DNA from: CAMAVH01 sp046297835
Lineage (GTDB): Bacteria; Pseudomonadota; Alphaproteobacteria; SMXQ01
Direction: 5' to 3'
DNA length: 64,000 nt
Assembly: GCA_046297835.1 (NCBI GenBank)
Contig: JBKBHI010000001.1
Span: 186,001 to 250,000, forward strand
Within the stretch, counting starts at the first letter, position 1. Every line of letters begins with the position of its first letter. This document shows positions 49,096-58,000 of the stretch, in pieces. The notes under the pieces were generated by a model. It saw only the letters and a list, made by a program, of their open reading frames with translations, was not told the origin of the DNA and did not search any database. A program made the position numbers and the translations under genes.

Positions 49096-50085
49096 TCAGT
49101 AGGCGACCGGCGTCGTGCTGGTGACCTGCACGGTGTTCATGCTGGTCACGACGCCTTCGATCACGGTCTTGCTCTGGCTGTTCATGATGCGCACGGTGTC
49201 GCCGACGCTGCCGTCCTCCAGGGCCTTGCCCTTCGAGGTCAGCTGCATGCGCGGCGTCTGCAGCATCATGGTGACGATACCGTTCTTCAGCACGGCGAGC
49301 GGCGTGCGGAGGTCGGAGGCGCGCAGCGTCTGGCCGGCGGGCACGACGCGGCGAACCTCCTGGCCGATCAGGCGTTGCGGTTCGGCGATGGCCTGACGGC
49401 CGGCCTGCTCGCTGCGCACCAGGATCCAATCGAGGTCGTCCTTGCGGATGATCTCGCCGGCGGCGAAGCGGCGGTTGAGCACCGGGACTTCGACGAGCGC
49501 GACGGCGCGGCCGACGACCGGCAGGCGGATCGTGTCGACGGCGACGGTGGCGCTGAAGCGGCCGCTGCGGTCGTCGTAGTCGAGCTGGTCGATTTGCACG
49601 GCGGCGGAGACGCCGGCGGGAAGCTGGATCGGCGGCATCTTGCCGGCGAGCTCGATCTCGCTGCGCCCGGCGAGGCCGCGGCTTTGCAGCGCCTTGCGCA
49701 GGGCCGTTTCGATCTCGGCCTGGCCGACCGTCTGGCTGGCGCGCTCGATCACGACGCGGTCGGACCAGGTGCGCGGCTGCCAGGCGACGCCGTGCAGCTT
49801 GGCGATGCCGGCGAGGCGGTTGAGGTCGTAGACCGTCTGGCCGCCGGGGGCCGGCGCGGGGGCCACGGCTTCCTCGGTGCGGTCGGCGAGGCCGGCGAAC
49901 AGGTCGCCGAGCGTGACCATGGCGTCGCGCACGACCACGCGTTCGGCGGTCGGCGTCGTCGCCAGCAGCACGGGACGCCCGGCGGGCGCGGTCTGGGCCT
50001 GCGCGCGCCAGACGCCGACGGCGAAGATCGCGGCGGCGAGACAGGCGACGGCGCAAGTCTTGGCGATGAAGCTGCGGTTGGTCAT
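49096..50085 (-). CDS. flgA: P-ring assembly chaperone FlgA
   Basis: The 329-residue precursor has a signal peptide (about 1-31, ending WRAQAQ). The C-terminal SAF-like domain contains VPVLNRRFAAGEIIRKDDLDWI, IGQEVRRVVPAGQTLRASDL and GDTVRIMNSQSKTVIEGVV, which define FlgA. It assists FlgI polymerisation in the periplasm. The ribosome site AAGGAT is 7 bases from the ATG. Confidence 0.95.
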   Translation of the reverse strand: MTNRSFIAKTCAVACLAAAIFAVGVWRAQAQTAPAGRPVLLATTPTAERVVVRDAMVTLGDLFAGLADRTEEAVAPAPAPGGQTVYDLNRLAGIAKLHGVAWQPRTWSDRVVIERASQTVGQAEIETALRKALQSRGLAGRSEIELAGKMPPIQLPAGVSAAVQIDQLDYDDRSGRFSATVAVDTIRLPVVGRAVALVEVPVLNRRFAAGEIIRKDDLDWILVRSEQAGRQAIAEPQRLIGQEVRRVVPAGQTLRASDLRTPLAVLKNGIVTMMLQTPRMQLTSKGKALEDGSVGDTVRIMNSQSKTVIEGVVTSMNTVQVTSTTPVAY

Positions 50086-50102
50086 GGTTCGATCCTTCGG
50101 GG

Positions 50103-50888
50103 TCAGGCGGTCTGGACCAGGCTGCTCAGCATCTCATCGGAGGTCTGCACCACCTTCGAGGCCAGCTCATAGGCGCGCTGGGCGGTGATCATGGTGGTGA
50201 TTTCGTTGACCATGTTGACGTTCGAGGTTTCCAGGAAGCCCTGCAGCATGCTGCCGAATCCGGTCTGGTTGGGCACGCCGGTGGTGGCGGCGCCCGACGC
50301 GGCGGTCTCGGTCAGCAGGTTGTCGCCCATCGACTGCAAGCCGGCCTCGTTGGCGAAGGTGGCGAGCTGGAACTGGCCGACGGTGGTGGTGGTCGCCTGG
50401 CCGGGCAGCTTCACCTGCACCTCGCCGCTGGCGTTGATCGCCACTTCGAGCGCGTCGCCCGGCACGGTGATGGCGGGCTGCACGGTGAAACCCTGCGGCG
50501 TGACGATGGTGCCGGTCGGGCTGAGCTGCAACGAGCCGGCGCGGGTGTAGGCCGTGGTGCCGTCCGGCATATCGACCTGGAAGTAGCCCTTGCCCTGAAT
50601 GGCGACGTCGAACGTGTTGCCGGTCGAGAGCATGTTGCCCTGCTCGTGGATGCGGTAGGTCGAGCCGACCTTCACGCCGGTGCCGAACTGCGCGCCGGTG
50701 ACGACCAGCGTGCCGGTGTCGGACGACTGCGCGCCGACGGCGCTGCGCGTCTGGTAGATCAGGTCGTTGAACTCGGCTCGCGCCCGCTTGAACGCCGTGG
50801 TGTTCAAGTTGGCGATGTTGTTCGAGATCACGTCGACGTTGAACTGCTGAGCCAGCATGGCGGTGGCGGCGATGTTCAGGGAGCCCAT
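50103..50888 (-). CDS. flgG: Distal rod protein FlgG
   Basis: The 261-residue protein begins MGSLNIAATAMLAQQFNVDVISNNIANLNT and ends EITTMITAQRAYELASKVVQTSDEMLSSLVQTA, with RAEFNDLIYQT after the N-terminal helix. These features distinguish FlgG from FlgF. The length is the family standard. It follows flgF with a 35-base gap. Confidence 0.96.
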   Translation of the reverse strand: MGSLNIAATAMLAQQFNVDVISNNIANLNTTAFKRARAEFNDLIYQTRSAVGAQSSDTGTLVVTGAQFGTGVKVGSTYRIHEQGNMLSTGNTFDVAIQGKGYFQVDMPDGTTAYTRAGSLQLSPTGTIVTPQGFTVQPAITVPGDALEVAINASGEVQVKLPGQATTTTVGQFQLATFANEAGLQSMGDNLLTETAASGAATTGVPNQTGFGSMLQGFLETSNVNMVNEITTMITAQRAYELASKVVQTSDEMLSSLVQTA

Positions 50889-50923
50889 GATATTGTCCTA
50901 TGTTCCGATGTTGTCCGGGACGC

Positions 50924-51643
50924 TTAGGCGACTTTGCCGAGCCGCTGGATCGCGCCGCGGATGCGTTCGTCTTCGCTGTTGATGACTTTCTGCGAGCTTT
51001 GATAGACGCGGGACGCTTCGATCATGCGGGTGATCTCCATGATCGGCGTCACATTCGCGCCTTCGAGGTAGCCCTGGAGAACCTCGGTTTTTTCGGCCGG
51101 GCGGGGCTCGGCGTCGGTCGTGTAAAGCCCGTTGCCGGCGCGCTGCAGGCGCTGCAGGTTGTCGAAGCCGACCAGCTTGAGCTTGCCGATCTCCTGGCCG
51201 TCGGCGGTGATGCTGCCTTCCGGGCTGATCGTGATGTTCGCCGTGTTGGGCGGCACGACGATCGGCAGGTCGGCGTCGTTTTGCACGATCAGGCCGCGGC
51301 TGTTCACGATCTGGTTCTGCGCGTTGATGCTGAGATGGCCGTCGCGCGTGTAGCGCGGGCCGTTCTCTGTCGTCACCACGAGGAAGCCGTCGCCGCGCAG
51401 GCCGATGTCGAGCGTGTTGCCGGTGGCGTTGATCGGGCCGGCCTCGGTGTCGCGATGGATGCCGACGTATTTCGGGAACGTCACCTGCGCCGCGCCGGTC
51501 TCCGGCGTCAGATACTTGTTGAACACCGTGCGTTCGCTCTTGAAAGCGTTGGTGTTCATGTTCGCGATGTTGTTCGCGATCGATTCCACTTGGTCGCGCG
51601 ACGCCATTTGGCGCGACAGGGCGATGATCAGCGGCGATTCCAT
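50924..51643 (-). CDS. flgF: Proximal rod protein FlgF
   Basis: From the ATG at 51643 (GGAG 7 bases upstream) the protein has 239 residues: MESPLIIALSRQMASRDQVESIANNIANMNTNAFK at the N-terminus and VTPIMEITRMIEASRVYQSSQKVINSEDERIRGAIQRLGKV at the C-terminus. A longer frame to 51694 would start within the sigma-54 promoter, so it is rejected. It heads flgF-flgG-flgA-flgH. Confidence 0.95.
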   Translation of the reverse strand: MESPLIIALSRQMASRDQVESIANNIANMNTNAFKSERTVFNKYLTPETGAAQVTFPKYVGIHRDTEAGPINATGNTLDIGLRGDGFLVVTTENGPRYTRDGHLSINAQNQIVNSRGLIVQNDADLPIVVPPNTANITISPEGSITADGQEIGKLKLVGFDNLQRLQRAGNGLYTTDAEPRPAEKTEVLQGYLEGANVTPIMEITRMIEASRVYQSSQKVINSEDERIRGAIQRLGKVA

Positions 51644-51689
51644 GTTGGCTCCATTCGGCAGCGATGCCGGTTTTCCACGCCAGATCATT

Positions 51690-51705
51690 TGCACCCGCCG
51701 TGCCA
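51690..51705 (-). promoter_or_regulatory. Sigma-54 promoter of flgF-flgG-flgA-flgH
   Basis: The minus strand reads TGGCACGGCGGGTGCA: -24 TGGCACG is perfect, -12 GTGCA has one mismatch, and the GG-GC spacing is 10. RNA would begin near 51679, 36 bases before the flgF ATG. Confidence 0.82.
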
Positions 51706-51766
51706 GTCGGAAAGGCGAGGAAAATCAAAGGGCTCCTGTTCCTTCCGCTCGGCAAGGCCGGCATAA

Positions 51767-51796
51767 CCCGGCAGGCTTTGCCGGGTAAATGCTGCC
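51767..51796. promoter_or_regulatory. FlbD ftr-like sites upstream of flgF
   Basis: CCCGGCA-GGCTT-TGCCGGG (51767-51785) is the most extended palindrome of the set, with 7-bp arms. GGTA-AATGC-TGCC (51784-51796) is a weaker neighbour. They lie about 65-95 bases upstream of the sigma-54 element, in the 270-base gap between flgF and fliL. Confidence 0.72.
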
Positions 51797-51913
51797 CCGC
51801 CCGGGCGCGAAACCAAAAATTAAGGAAACCGCCCTTAAGAGTAGGGGGCGGCCGCAAAGGCCGTCCGACTTTCGCCGCTCCGCTTCACCGCCAGCCGTTC
51901 CAGGAACCGTGCC

Positions 51914-52426
51914 ATGACCGATCAGGCCGCCGCGTCGCCCGCCGAGATGGAAGCCGCCACCCCGGCCGATGAGCCCGCCGGCGGCAAGAAGAAGCTGATT
52001 CTGATCTTCCTCGCGCTCGTGCTCGTCCTCGGCGCCGCCGGAGCCGGCTTCATGTTTTTCAATCCCTTCGCCAAGAAGGACGCCGCCGAGGACGCCGAAG
52101 CCGCGCCGCCGGTGCCCAAGGCTGCGGTCTTCCTCGACCTGCCGGACCTCTTGGTGAACCTCAATTCGGCCAACCGCCGGACCAATTTCCTCAAGATCAG
52201 CATCAGCCTCGAAGTCGAGAGCGCCGCCGACGTGCAGAAGCTCCAGGTCCTGATGCCGCGCATCGTCGACAGCTTCCAGGTCTATCTGCGCGAGCTGCGC
52301 CTCGAGGACTTGCGCGGTTCGGCTGGCATGTATCGCCTACGCGAAGACCTGCTGCGCCGCATCAACGAGGCGGCGCGCCCGGTCAAGGTGAACGACGTGC
52401 TCTTCAAAGAGCTTTTGGTCCAGTAA
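51914..52426 (+). CDS. fliL: Flagellar basal body protein FliL
   Basis: The 170-residue protein has an N-terminal cytoplasmic Ala/Glu segment, one membrane helix (about 28-48, KLILIFLALVLVLGAAGAGFMFF) and a periplasmic FliL domain (LPDLLVNLNSANRRTNFLKISISLEVES ... LRLEDLRGSAGMYRLREDLLRRINE). FliL surrounds the stator. CAGGAAC precedes the ATG. TTAA half-sites at 51824-51838 have non-standard spacing, so CtrA control is only possible. Confidence 0.95.
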   Translation: MTDQAAASPAEMEAATPADEPAGGKKKLILIFLALVLVLGAAGAGFMFFNPFAKKDAAEDAEAAPPVPKAAVFLDLPDLLVNLNSANRRTNFLKISISLEVESAADVQKLQVLMPRIVDSFQVYLRELRLEDLRGSAGMYRLREDLLRRINEAARPVKVNDVLFKELLVQ

Positions 52427-52444
52427 GGCCCGGGGAACAGCCAG

Positions 52445-53542
52445 ATGGCAGACGAGACCGCCGCCGAAACGCCGGCCGACGCCGTGAACCCCGAAGGCGT
52501 CGTCGATGCCGCCGCGCCCGGAGAGGGCGAGGGCGGGGACGAAGACATGTTCGCCGCCATGGGCATGTCCGATGGCCAGGAGAACCGGGTTCTCAACCAG
52601 GACGAGATCGACAGCCTGCTGGGCTTCGATGAGGGCGAGGAAGACGGCCCGCGTTCGGGCATCAAGGCGATCATCAATAGCGCGCTGGTGTCCTACGAGC
52701 GCCTGCCGATGCTCGAGGTGGTGTTCGACCGCCTAGTCCGCATGATGTCCACCAGCCTGCGCAATTTCACCTCGGACAACGTCGAGGTGACGCTCGACAA
52801 CATCACCTCGATCCGCTTCGGCGACTATCTCAACTCGATCCCGCTGCCCGCCATGATCAACGTGATCAAGGCCGAGGAATGGGAGAACTATTGCCTGGTC
52901 ACGGTCGACAGCGCGCTGATCTATTCGGTGGTCGACGTGCTGCTCGGCGGCCGGCGCGGCACCGCGGCGCTGCGCATCGAGGGCCGTCCTTACACCACGA
53001 TCGAGCGCAATCTGGTCGAGCGCATGATGCATGTCGTGCTCGCCGACCTCTCGGCCGCGTTCGATCCCTTGTCGCCGGTCACGTTCCGCTTCGACCGTCT
53101 GGAAGTGAACCCGCGCTTCGCCACCATTGCCCGCCCGGCCAACGCCGCCATCATGGCGCGCTTCCGCATCGACATGGAAGACCGCGGCGGCCGCATGGAG
53201 CTGGTCCTGCCTTACGCCACCATCGAGCCGGTGCGCGAGTTGCTGCTGCAGATGTTCATGGGCGAGAAATTCGGCCGCGACAGCATCTGGGAAAGCCATC
53301 TCGCCAACGCCGTGTGGGACACCGAAGTCGAGGTCGAAGCCGTCCTCGACGAGAAGATGATGCATCTCAACGAGATCGTGAATCTTCAGGTCGGCTCGCA
53401 GATCATGCTCAACGTCGGCCCCAACGCGCCGATCGACATGCGCTGCGGCGAATTGTCGGTCATGACCGGCAAGATGGGCCAGAAGAGCGGCAAAATCGCC
53501 ATTCAGATCGAAGACACCAAACTCGACAAGCCCCGGAGGTAA
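52445..53542 (+). CDS. fliM: Flagellar motor switch protein FliM
   Basis: The 365-residue protein has the CheY-binding helix VLNQDEIDSLLGFD about residues 57-70, preceded by an unusually long acidic N-terminal extension. The middle domain includes SLRNFTSDNVEVTLDNITSIRFGDYLNS and the GGRRGTAALRIEGRPYTTIERNLVERM region. A C-terminal SpoA domain (VEVEAVLDEKMMHLNEIVNLQVG) interacts with FliN. It lies 18 bases after fliL. Confidence 0.96.
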   Translation: MADETAAETPADAVNPEGVVDAAAPGEGEGGDEDMFAAMGMSDGQENRVLNQDEIDSLLGFDEGEEDGPRSGIKAIINSALVSYERLPMLEVVFDRLVRMMSTSLRNFTSDNVEVTLDNITSIRFGDYLNSIPLPAMINVIKAEEWENYCLVTVDSALIYSVVDVLLGGRRGTAALRIEGRPYTTIERNLVERMMHVVLADLSAAFDPLSPVTFRFDRLEVNPRFATIARPANAAIMARFRIDMEDRGGRMELVLPYATIEPVRELLLQMFMGEKFGRDSIWESHLANAVWDTEVEVEAVLDEKMMHLNEIVNLQVGSQIMLNVGPNAPIDMRCGELSVMTGKMGQKSGKIAIQIEDTKLDKPRR

Positions 53543-53547
53543 CGCAT

Positions 53548-54111
53548 ATGGCGTCCCTGCTGCTCGAAGCCCTGCTCGCCGTTCTTCTCGTCGCCACCAT
53601 CGGCTACGCCGCCATGCTCGACCGGCGTCTTCGCACGCTGCGCCAGAGCCGCGACGAGATGCAGGCGCTGATCGCCAGCTTCACCGCCGCCACGGCGCAC
53701 GCGCAGGCCGGCCTGATCTCGCTGCGCGAGACGAGCCAGTCCGCCGGCGAGAGCCTGCAAAGCGACATCGAACGCGCCAAATCGCTGCGCGACGACCTTT
53801 CCTTCCTGCTCGACCGCGGCAACAGCCTGGCCGACCGTCTCGAAGGCGGCATCGGCGCGGCCCGCGTCGCGGTCAAGAGCCAGCCGCGCGTCAAGCCGGA
53901 GCCGATCCGCGCCGAGGAAGAGCCTGAGGAGCCCAAGCCGGTCGTGCGCCTCGCCGAGACGCCGAAGCGCCAAGCGGCGGCGCAAGCGCCGCGCGGCGGG
54001 ATTCCCGGCGCGAAAGTGATCTCCAAGCGCGAAGCCGCCGCCGCGGCCGTCGGCGAAAGCGACGACGAGATGGCGCGCCAGCTGCTGCGCGCGCTCAAGA
54101 CCGCCCGCTAA
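53548..54111 (+). CDS. Membrane-anchored coiled-coil protein, DUF6468-like
   Basis: From the ATG at 53548 (GGAGGT 8 bases upstream) this is a 187-residue protein. One N-terminal membrane helix (LLLEALLAVLLVATIGYAAML) is followed by a coiled coil (LRTLRQSRDEMQALIASFTAATAHAQAGL ... SLRDDLSFLLDRGNSLADRLE) and a Pro/Glu-rich tail. Proteins of this shape follow fliM in many Rhodospirillales. The DUF6468 label is from memory of that context. The specific function is unknown, presumably motor- or stator-related. Confidence 0.7.
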   Translation: MASLLLEALLAVLLVATIGYAAMLDRRLRTLRQSRDEMQALIASFTAATAHAQAGLISLRETSQSAGESLQSDIERAKSLRDDLSFLLDRGNSLADRLEGGIGAARVAVKSQPRVKPEPIRAEEEPEEPKPVVRLAETPKRQAAAQAPRGGIPGAKVISKREAAAAAVGESDDEMARQLLRALKTAR

Positions 54112-54133
54112 CCTTCAGCGAGACCGCCGCGTC

Positions 54134-54874
54134 ATGAAATTCCGCCTGCTGCCCGCCGCCATCCTGGTCGCCACGACGCTGCTCGGCGTCAAGCTGACGA
54201 CGCTGTGGCATGGCGTCGAAAGCGTCGTCGCGCCGGTCGCTGTGGCCCAGACGGCCGCGCCGCAAGCGCAGCCGGCGTCTGCCGCTCCGGTCGAGCAGGT
54301 CAAGCCGAACGCGCCGCGCGGCGCCGAGCTCGCCGACGATCCGACGCTGATGAGCCAGTCGGAAATCGACCTGCTGCAGCGCTTGGCGACGCGCCGCGCC
54401 GAGATCGACGCCTGGAACAACGACCTCGACCTGCGCGAGAAGCTGCTCAAGGCCGCCGAGCAGCGGCTCGACGGCAAGCTCGCCGAGCTCAAAGGCGTGC
54501 AGGATTCGATCAAGGGCATGCTCAAGCAGCATGAGGACGAGCAGGAAACCAAGCTCAAGAGCCTGGTGAAGATCTACGAGACGATGAAGCCGAAAGACGC
54601 CGCCAACGTCTTCGAAAAGCTCGACATGGCGATCATGCTCGATGTCGTCGAGCGCATGAAGGAAGCCAAGGTCGCGCCGATCATCGCCGCCATGAATCCC
54701 GACAAGGCCAAAGAGATGACCGAGGAATTGGCCGGTCGCCGCAAGATCGTCGCCGAAACCGCCGCCCGCACCGCCAATGCGGTCGCCGCGCAGCCGGCCG
54801 CCGCCCAGGCGGCCCAAAGCCAGCCGGTTGCCGGCATGATTCCGCCGGCCGGCAACCCGCCCGCCGTCCGCTGA
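54134..54874 (+). CDS. MotE-like / MgtE N-domain flagellar protein
   Basis: The 246-residue protein has an N-terminal signal or membrane segment (LLPAAILVATTLLGVKLTTLW), a long coiled coil (about 75-150) and an MgtE-N-like segment (KIYETMKPKDAANVFEKLDMAIMLDVVERMKEAKVAPIIAAMNPDKAKEMTEEL). This is the architecture of MotE, the periplasmic chaperone of MotC in rhizobia, and of related proteins found after fliM. Function by homology only. Confidence 0.75.
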   Translation: MKFRLLPAAILVATTLLGVKLTTLWHGVESVVAPVAVAQTAAPQAQPASAAPVEQVKPNAPRGAELADDPTLMSQSEIDLLQRLATRRAEIDAWNNDLDLREKLLKAAEQRLDGKLAELKGVQDSIKGMLKQHEDEQETKLKSLVKIYETMKPKDAANVFEKLDMAIMLDVVERMKEAKVAPIIAAMNPDKAKEMTEELAGRRKIVAETAARTANAVAAQPAAAQAAQSQPVAGMIPPAGNPPAVR

Positions 54875-54931
54875 TCCCGGCACCCCGGCGCCTCGCCGGG
54901 GTTTCGCCGACTGGGCAAAAATTTCCGCCTC

Positions 54932-54946
54932 TTTACGGCAAATTAA
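54932..54946 (+). promoter_or_regulatory. Candidate CtrA site before the large TPR gene
   Basis: TTTA-CGGCAAA-TTAA has the 7-base CtrA spacing with one mismatch, 73 bases upstream of the ATG at 55019, in the 144-base gap after the MotE-like gene. Confidence 0.45.
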
Positions 54947-55018
54947 CCAGACCCGGGCGAATCTCGGCAGCATTGCCGGAGCGCCCTTCGCCCGCGCCGG
55001 CTTCGAGCAGGATCCTCC

Positions 55019-58000
55019 ATGTCCCGACCGCCGCTGTTGCCGACCCTGTCCCGCCTCAAGCTGCCGCGCGCGGCGCTCATCGCCGCGTGGCTCGCGGTCG
55101 GCGCTTTCGCCGCGCCGCTCGCCGCCGCCGAACAGGTCGCGGTGCGCGTCGGCGAGCATGCCGGTTTCGGGCGCTTGGTGTTCGAATGGGCGTCGCCGGT
55201 CGCCTACAGCGCCGCCATCGACGGCGAGAATCTCGTCATCCGCTTCGAGCGGCCCTTCGCCGGCGCGCTCGACGCCGTGCCGCGCCGCCTCGCCAATTAT
55301 CTGACGCAGCCGGCGCTCGTCGATGAGGGCAAGGCGCTGATCTTCCCGCTCAAGGGCCCGTTCGGCCTCAAGAGTTATGTTGAGGGCCGCACGGTGGTCG
55401 TCGATCTCGTCAAGGGCGGCAACCCGCCGGCAGCGGCGCAAGGCCCGCTCGCCGCCAAAGCGCCCGACGCCAAGCCTGTTGAGATCAAGCCGGTCCCTCA
55501 AGCCGCCGAAACCAAGCCCGCGCCGCAGGATGCGAGCGCGCCGCTGCTGGCGGTGCGCGCCGGCGATCATCCGGGCTACGGCCGCATCGTGTTCGATTGG
55601 CCGCGAACGGTCGATTACGACGTTTCGCAAAACGGCGACAAGCTCGCCGTGACCTTCGCCGCGCCGGCGCGGCTCGACGCCGCCGCCGTGTCGGCGAAAC
55701 TGCCCAAGACCGTGCTGGCCTTGAGCGCGGAGCGCGCCGAGACGGGCTTGCGCGTCGATCTGACGACGGTGCCCGGCGCGCGGCTGCGCCATTTCCGCAA
55801 CGGCCCGAGCGTGGTCGTCGACGTGCTGGCCGACGTCTCCGAACCGGCCGAAAAAGCCATGACGAATCTGGCCGCGAAAGCCCCGGAAAAGCCCGCCGCG
55901 ACGCCGGTTTCCGCCCAACCCGCCCGCCAAGCCGCTGCCCAACCGGATCCCAAGGCCCTCCCCAAGCCGGCTCAGCAAAACGCGGCGCAGGCGGGCGAAA
56001 CGTTGGCGAAATACGAATTGGTGCCGGAGAGCCAGCCGGCTTCCGCGCCGACGCAGGCCGCTGCCGCATCGGCGACCGCCGCGCCGCAGAGCTTGCTGCC
56101 GACTCCGGCCGCCGCCGCGCCCGCGCAAACGCCGCTGGCGGCGCGCCGGCTCGTCGTCTCGGCCATCGGCTCCGGCCCGCAGATCGGCGGCCTGCGTTTC
56201 GCCTGGCCGGCGGACGCGCCGGTGGCGCTGTTCGAGCGCAACGGTTCGCTGTGGGCGGTGTTCGACCGCGCCGCGAGCGCCAACGTCGCCAATAATTGGC
56301 CGCGCGCCGTGGCGCGTCCCGAGATGGTCTTCTCGGCGGTCTCGACCATCCTGCGCTGGCCCCTGGCGGCGGAGCGCCATGCCGCGGTGCGCCGCGACGG
56401 CGCCAACCTGCTGGTCGAGTTCGCCGCCACGCCGGCGCTGCCCGGCGCGCAGGTCGGCATCGAGGCGCAGCCGCAGGCCGACGCCGGCCCGCGCGTGCTG
56501 CTGAAATCCGCCGCCTTCGGTCCGGTGATCGAGACGCGCGATCCGGAAGTGGGCGACAAATTGTGGGTGCTGCCGACGATGGCCGCCGAAGGCCTGGCCG
56601 GCGAGCGCCGTTTCGTCGAATTCCAAACGCTCGCCTCGCTCCAGGGCGTCGCGATCAAGGCGCTGACCGACGAACTGCTGGTGCGCGCCGTGCCCGAGGG
56701 CGCGGAAATCGTCACGCCCGGCGGCTTGCGCCTGTCCGGCGCGCTCGCCGCCGCCGCGCCCATCGCCCAGGCCGCCGCGACGCCGGCCGTCTCGCGTCTG
56801 ATCACGCAAAGCGGCGCGACGGTGCCGCTGCCGATCCTCGCGGTCCACACCACGACCCTGTTCGACTTCGCCGGCTGGTCGCAGGCCGGCGGCGGGCCGC
56901 AGGCGTCGTTCTTCGAGCGCAAGGCCAATTTGCAGCGCGCCGTCATCGACGCGCCGCGCGCCATGCGCAACCCGGCGCGGCTCGCGCTGGCGCGCTTCCT
57001 GTTCGCCAACGGCCAGGCCGCCGACGCGCTCGGCATCCTTCAGGTGATGGAGGAGGACGAGCCCGACGCGGCGCGCGATCCGTCCTATCTCGCGCTGCGC
57101 GGCGCCAGCCGCTACCTGATGGCCGATCTCAACGCCGCCGGCCCCGATCTTTTCGCGAACAGCCTCGATCAGGAGCGCGAAGCCGCCCTGTGGCGCGCCG
57201 CGCTGCTCGCCGGCCAGAACGACTGGATCGCCGCCAACCGCTATTTCGCCCGCGCCGAGAACGTCATGCGCGCCTATCCGCGCGACTTGCAGCTCGCCTT
57301 CGGCCTGCTTGCCGCCGAGGCGGCGCTGTCGTCGGGCGACGGCAACGCCGCCAAGGCGCAGCTCGACGCGCTGGCCTATCTCGATCCCTCGCGTCCCTGG
57401 CGCGACCAGATCGATTATTTGCGCGGCGAGATTCTGCTCAAGGCCGGCGAGACCGAGCAGGCGCTCGCCGCCTGGGACCGCGCCATCGCCGGCCAGCATC
57501 CGCCGAGCAAGGCGCGCGCGCGCCTGGCCCGCGTCGAGACGCTGCTCGGCAACAAGAGCATGAATCTGGCCGACGGCATCGCCGAGCTGGAGCGCCTGCG
57601 CTACGGCTGGCGCGGCGATGAGGTCGAGCTGACGGTGCTGCGCCGCCTCGGCGAGCTTTACATCGACGCTGGCGACTATAAGAACGGCTTCGCCACCCTG
57701 CGCGACGCCTTGACGCAATTTCCCAAGGCTCCCGAAGGCTCGGCCATCGCCCAGCGCATGCGCGAGAGCTTCGCCGAACTGTTCATCGGCGGCGCGGCCG
57801 ACCGCATGCCGCCGCTCGTCGCGCTCGGCATCTACGAGGATTTCCGCGATCTCACGCCGCTCGGCGACGCCGGCAACCTGCTGATCGCCAAGCTCGCCGA
57901 CCGGCTGGTGCAGATCGAGCTGCTCGACCGCGCGCAGATGCTGCTGAAAGACCAGATCGACAAGCGCCTGAAGGGCGCGCCGCAGGCCGAGGCCGCGAAC

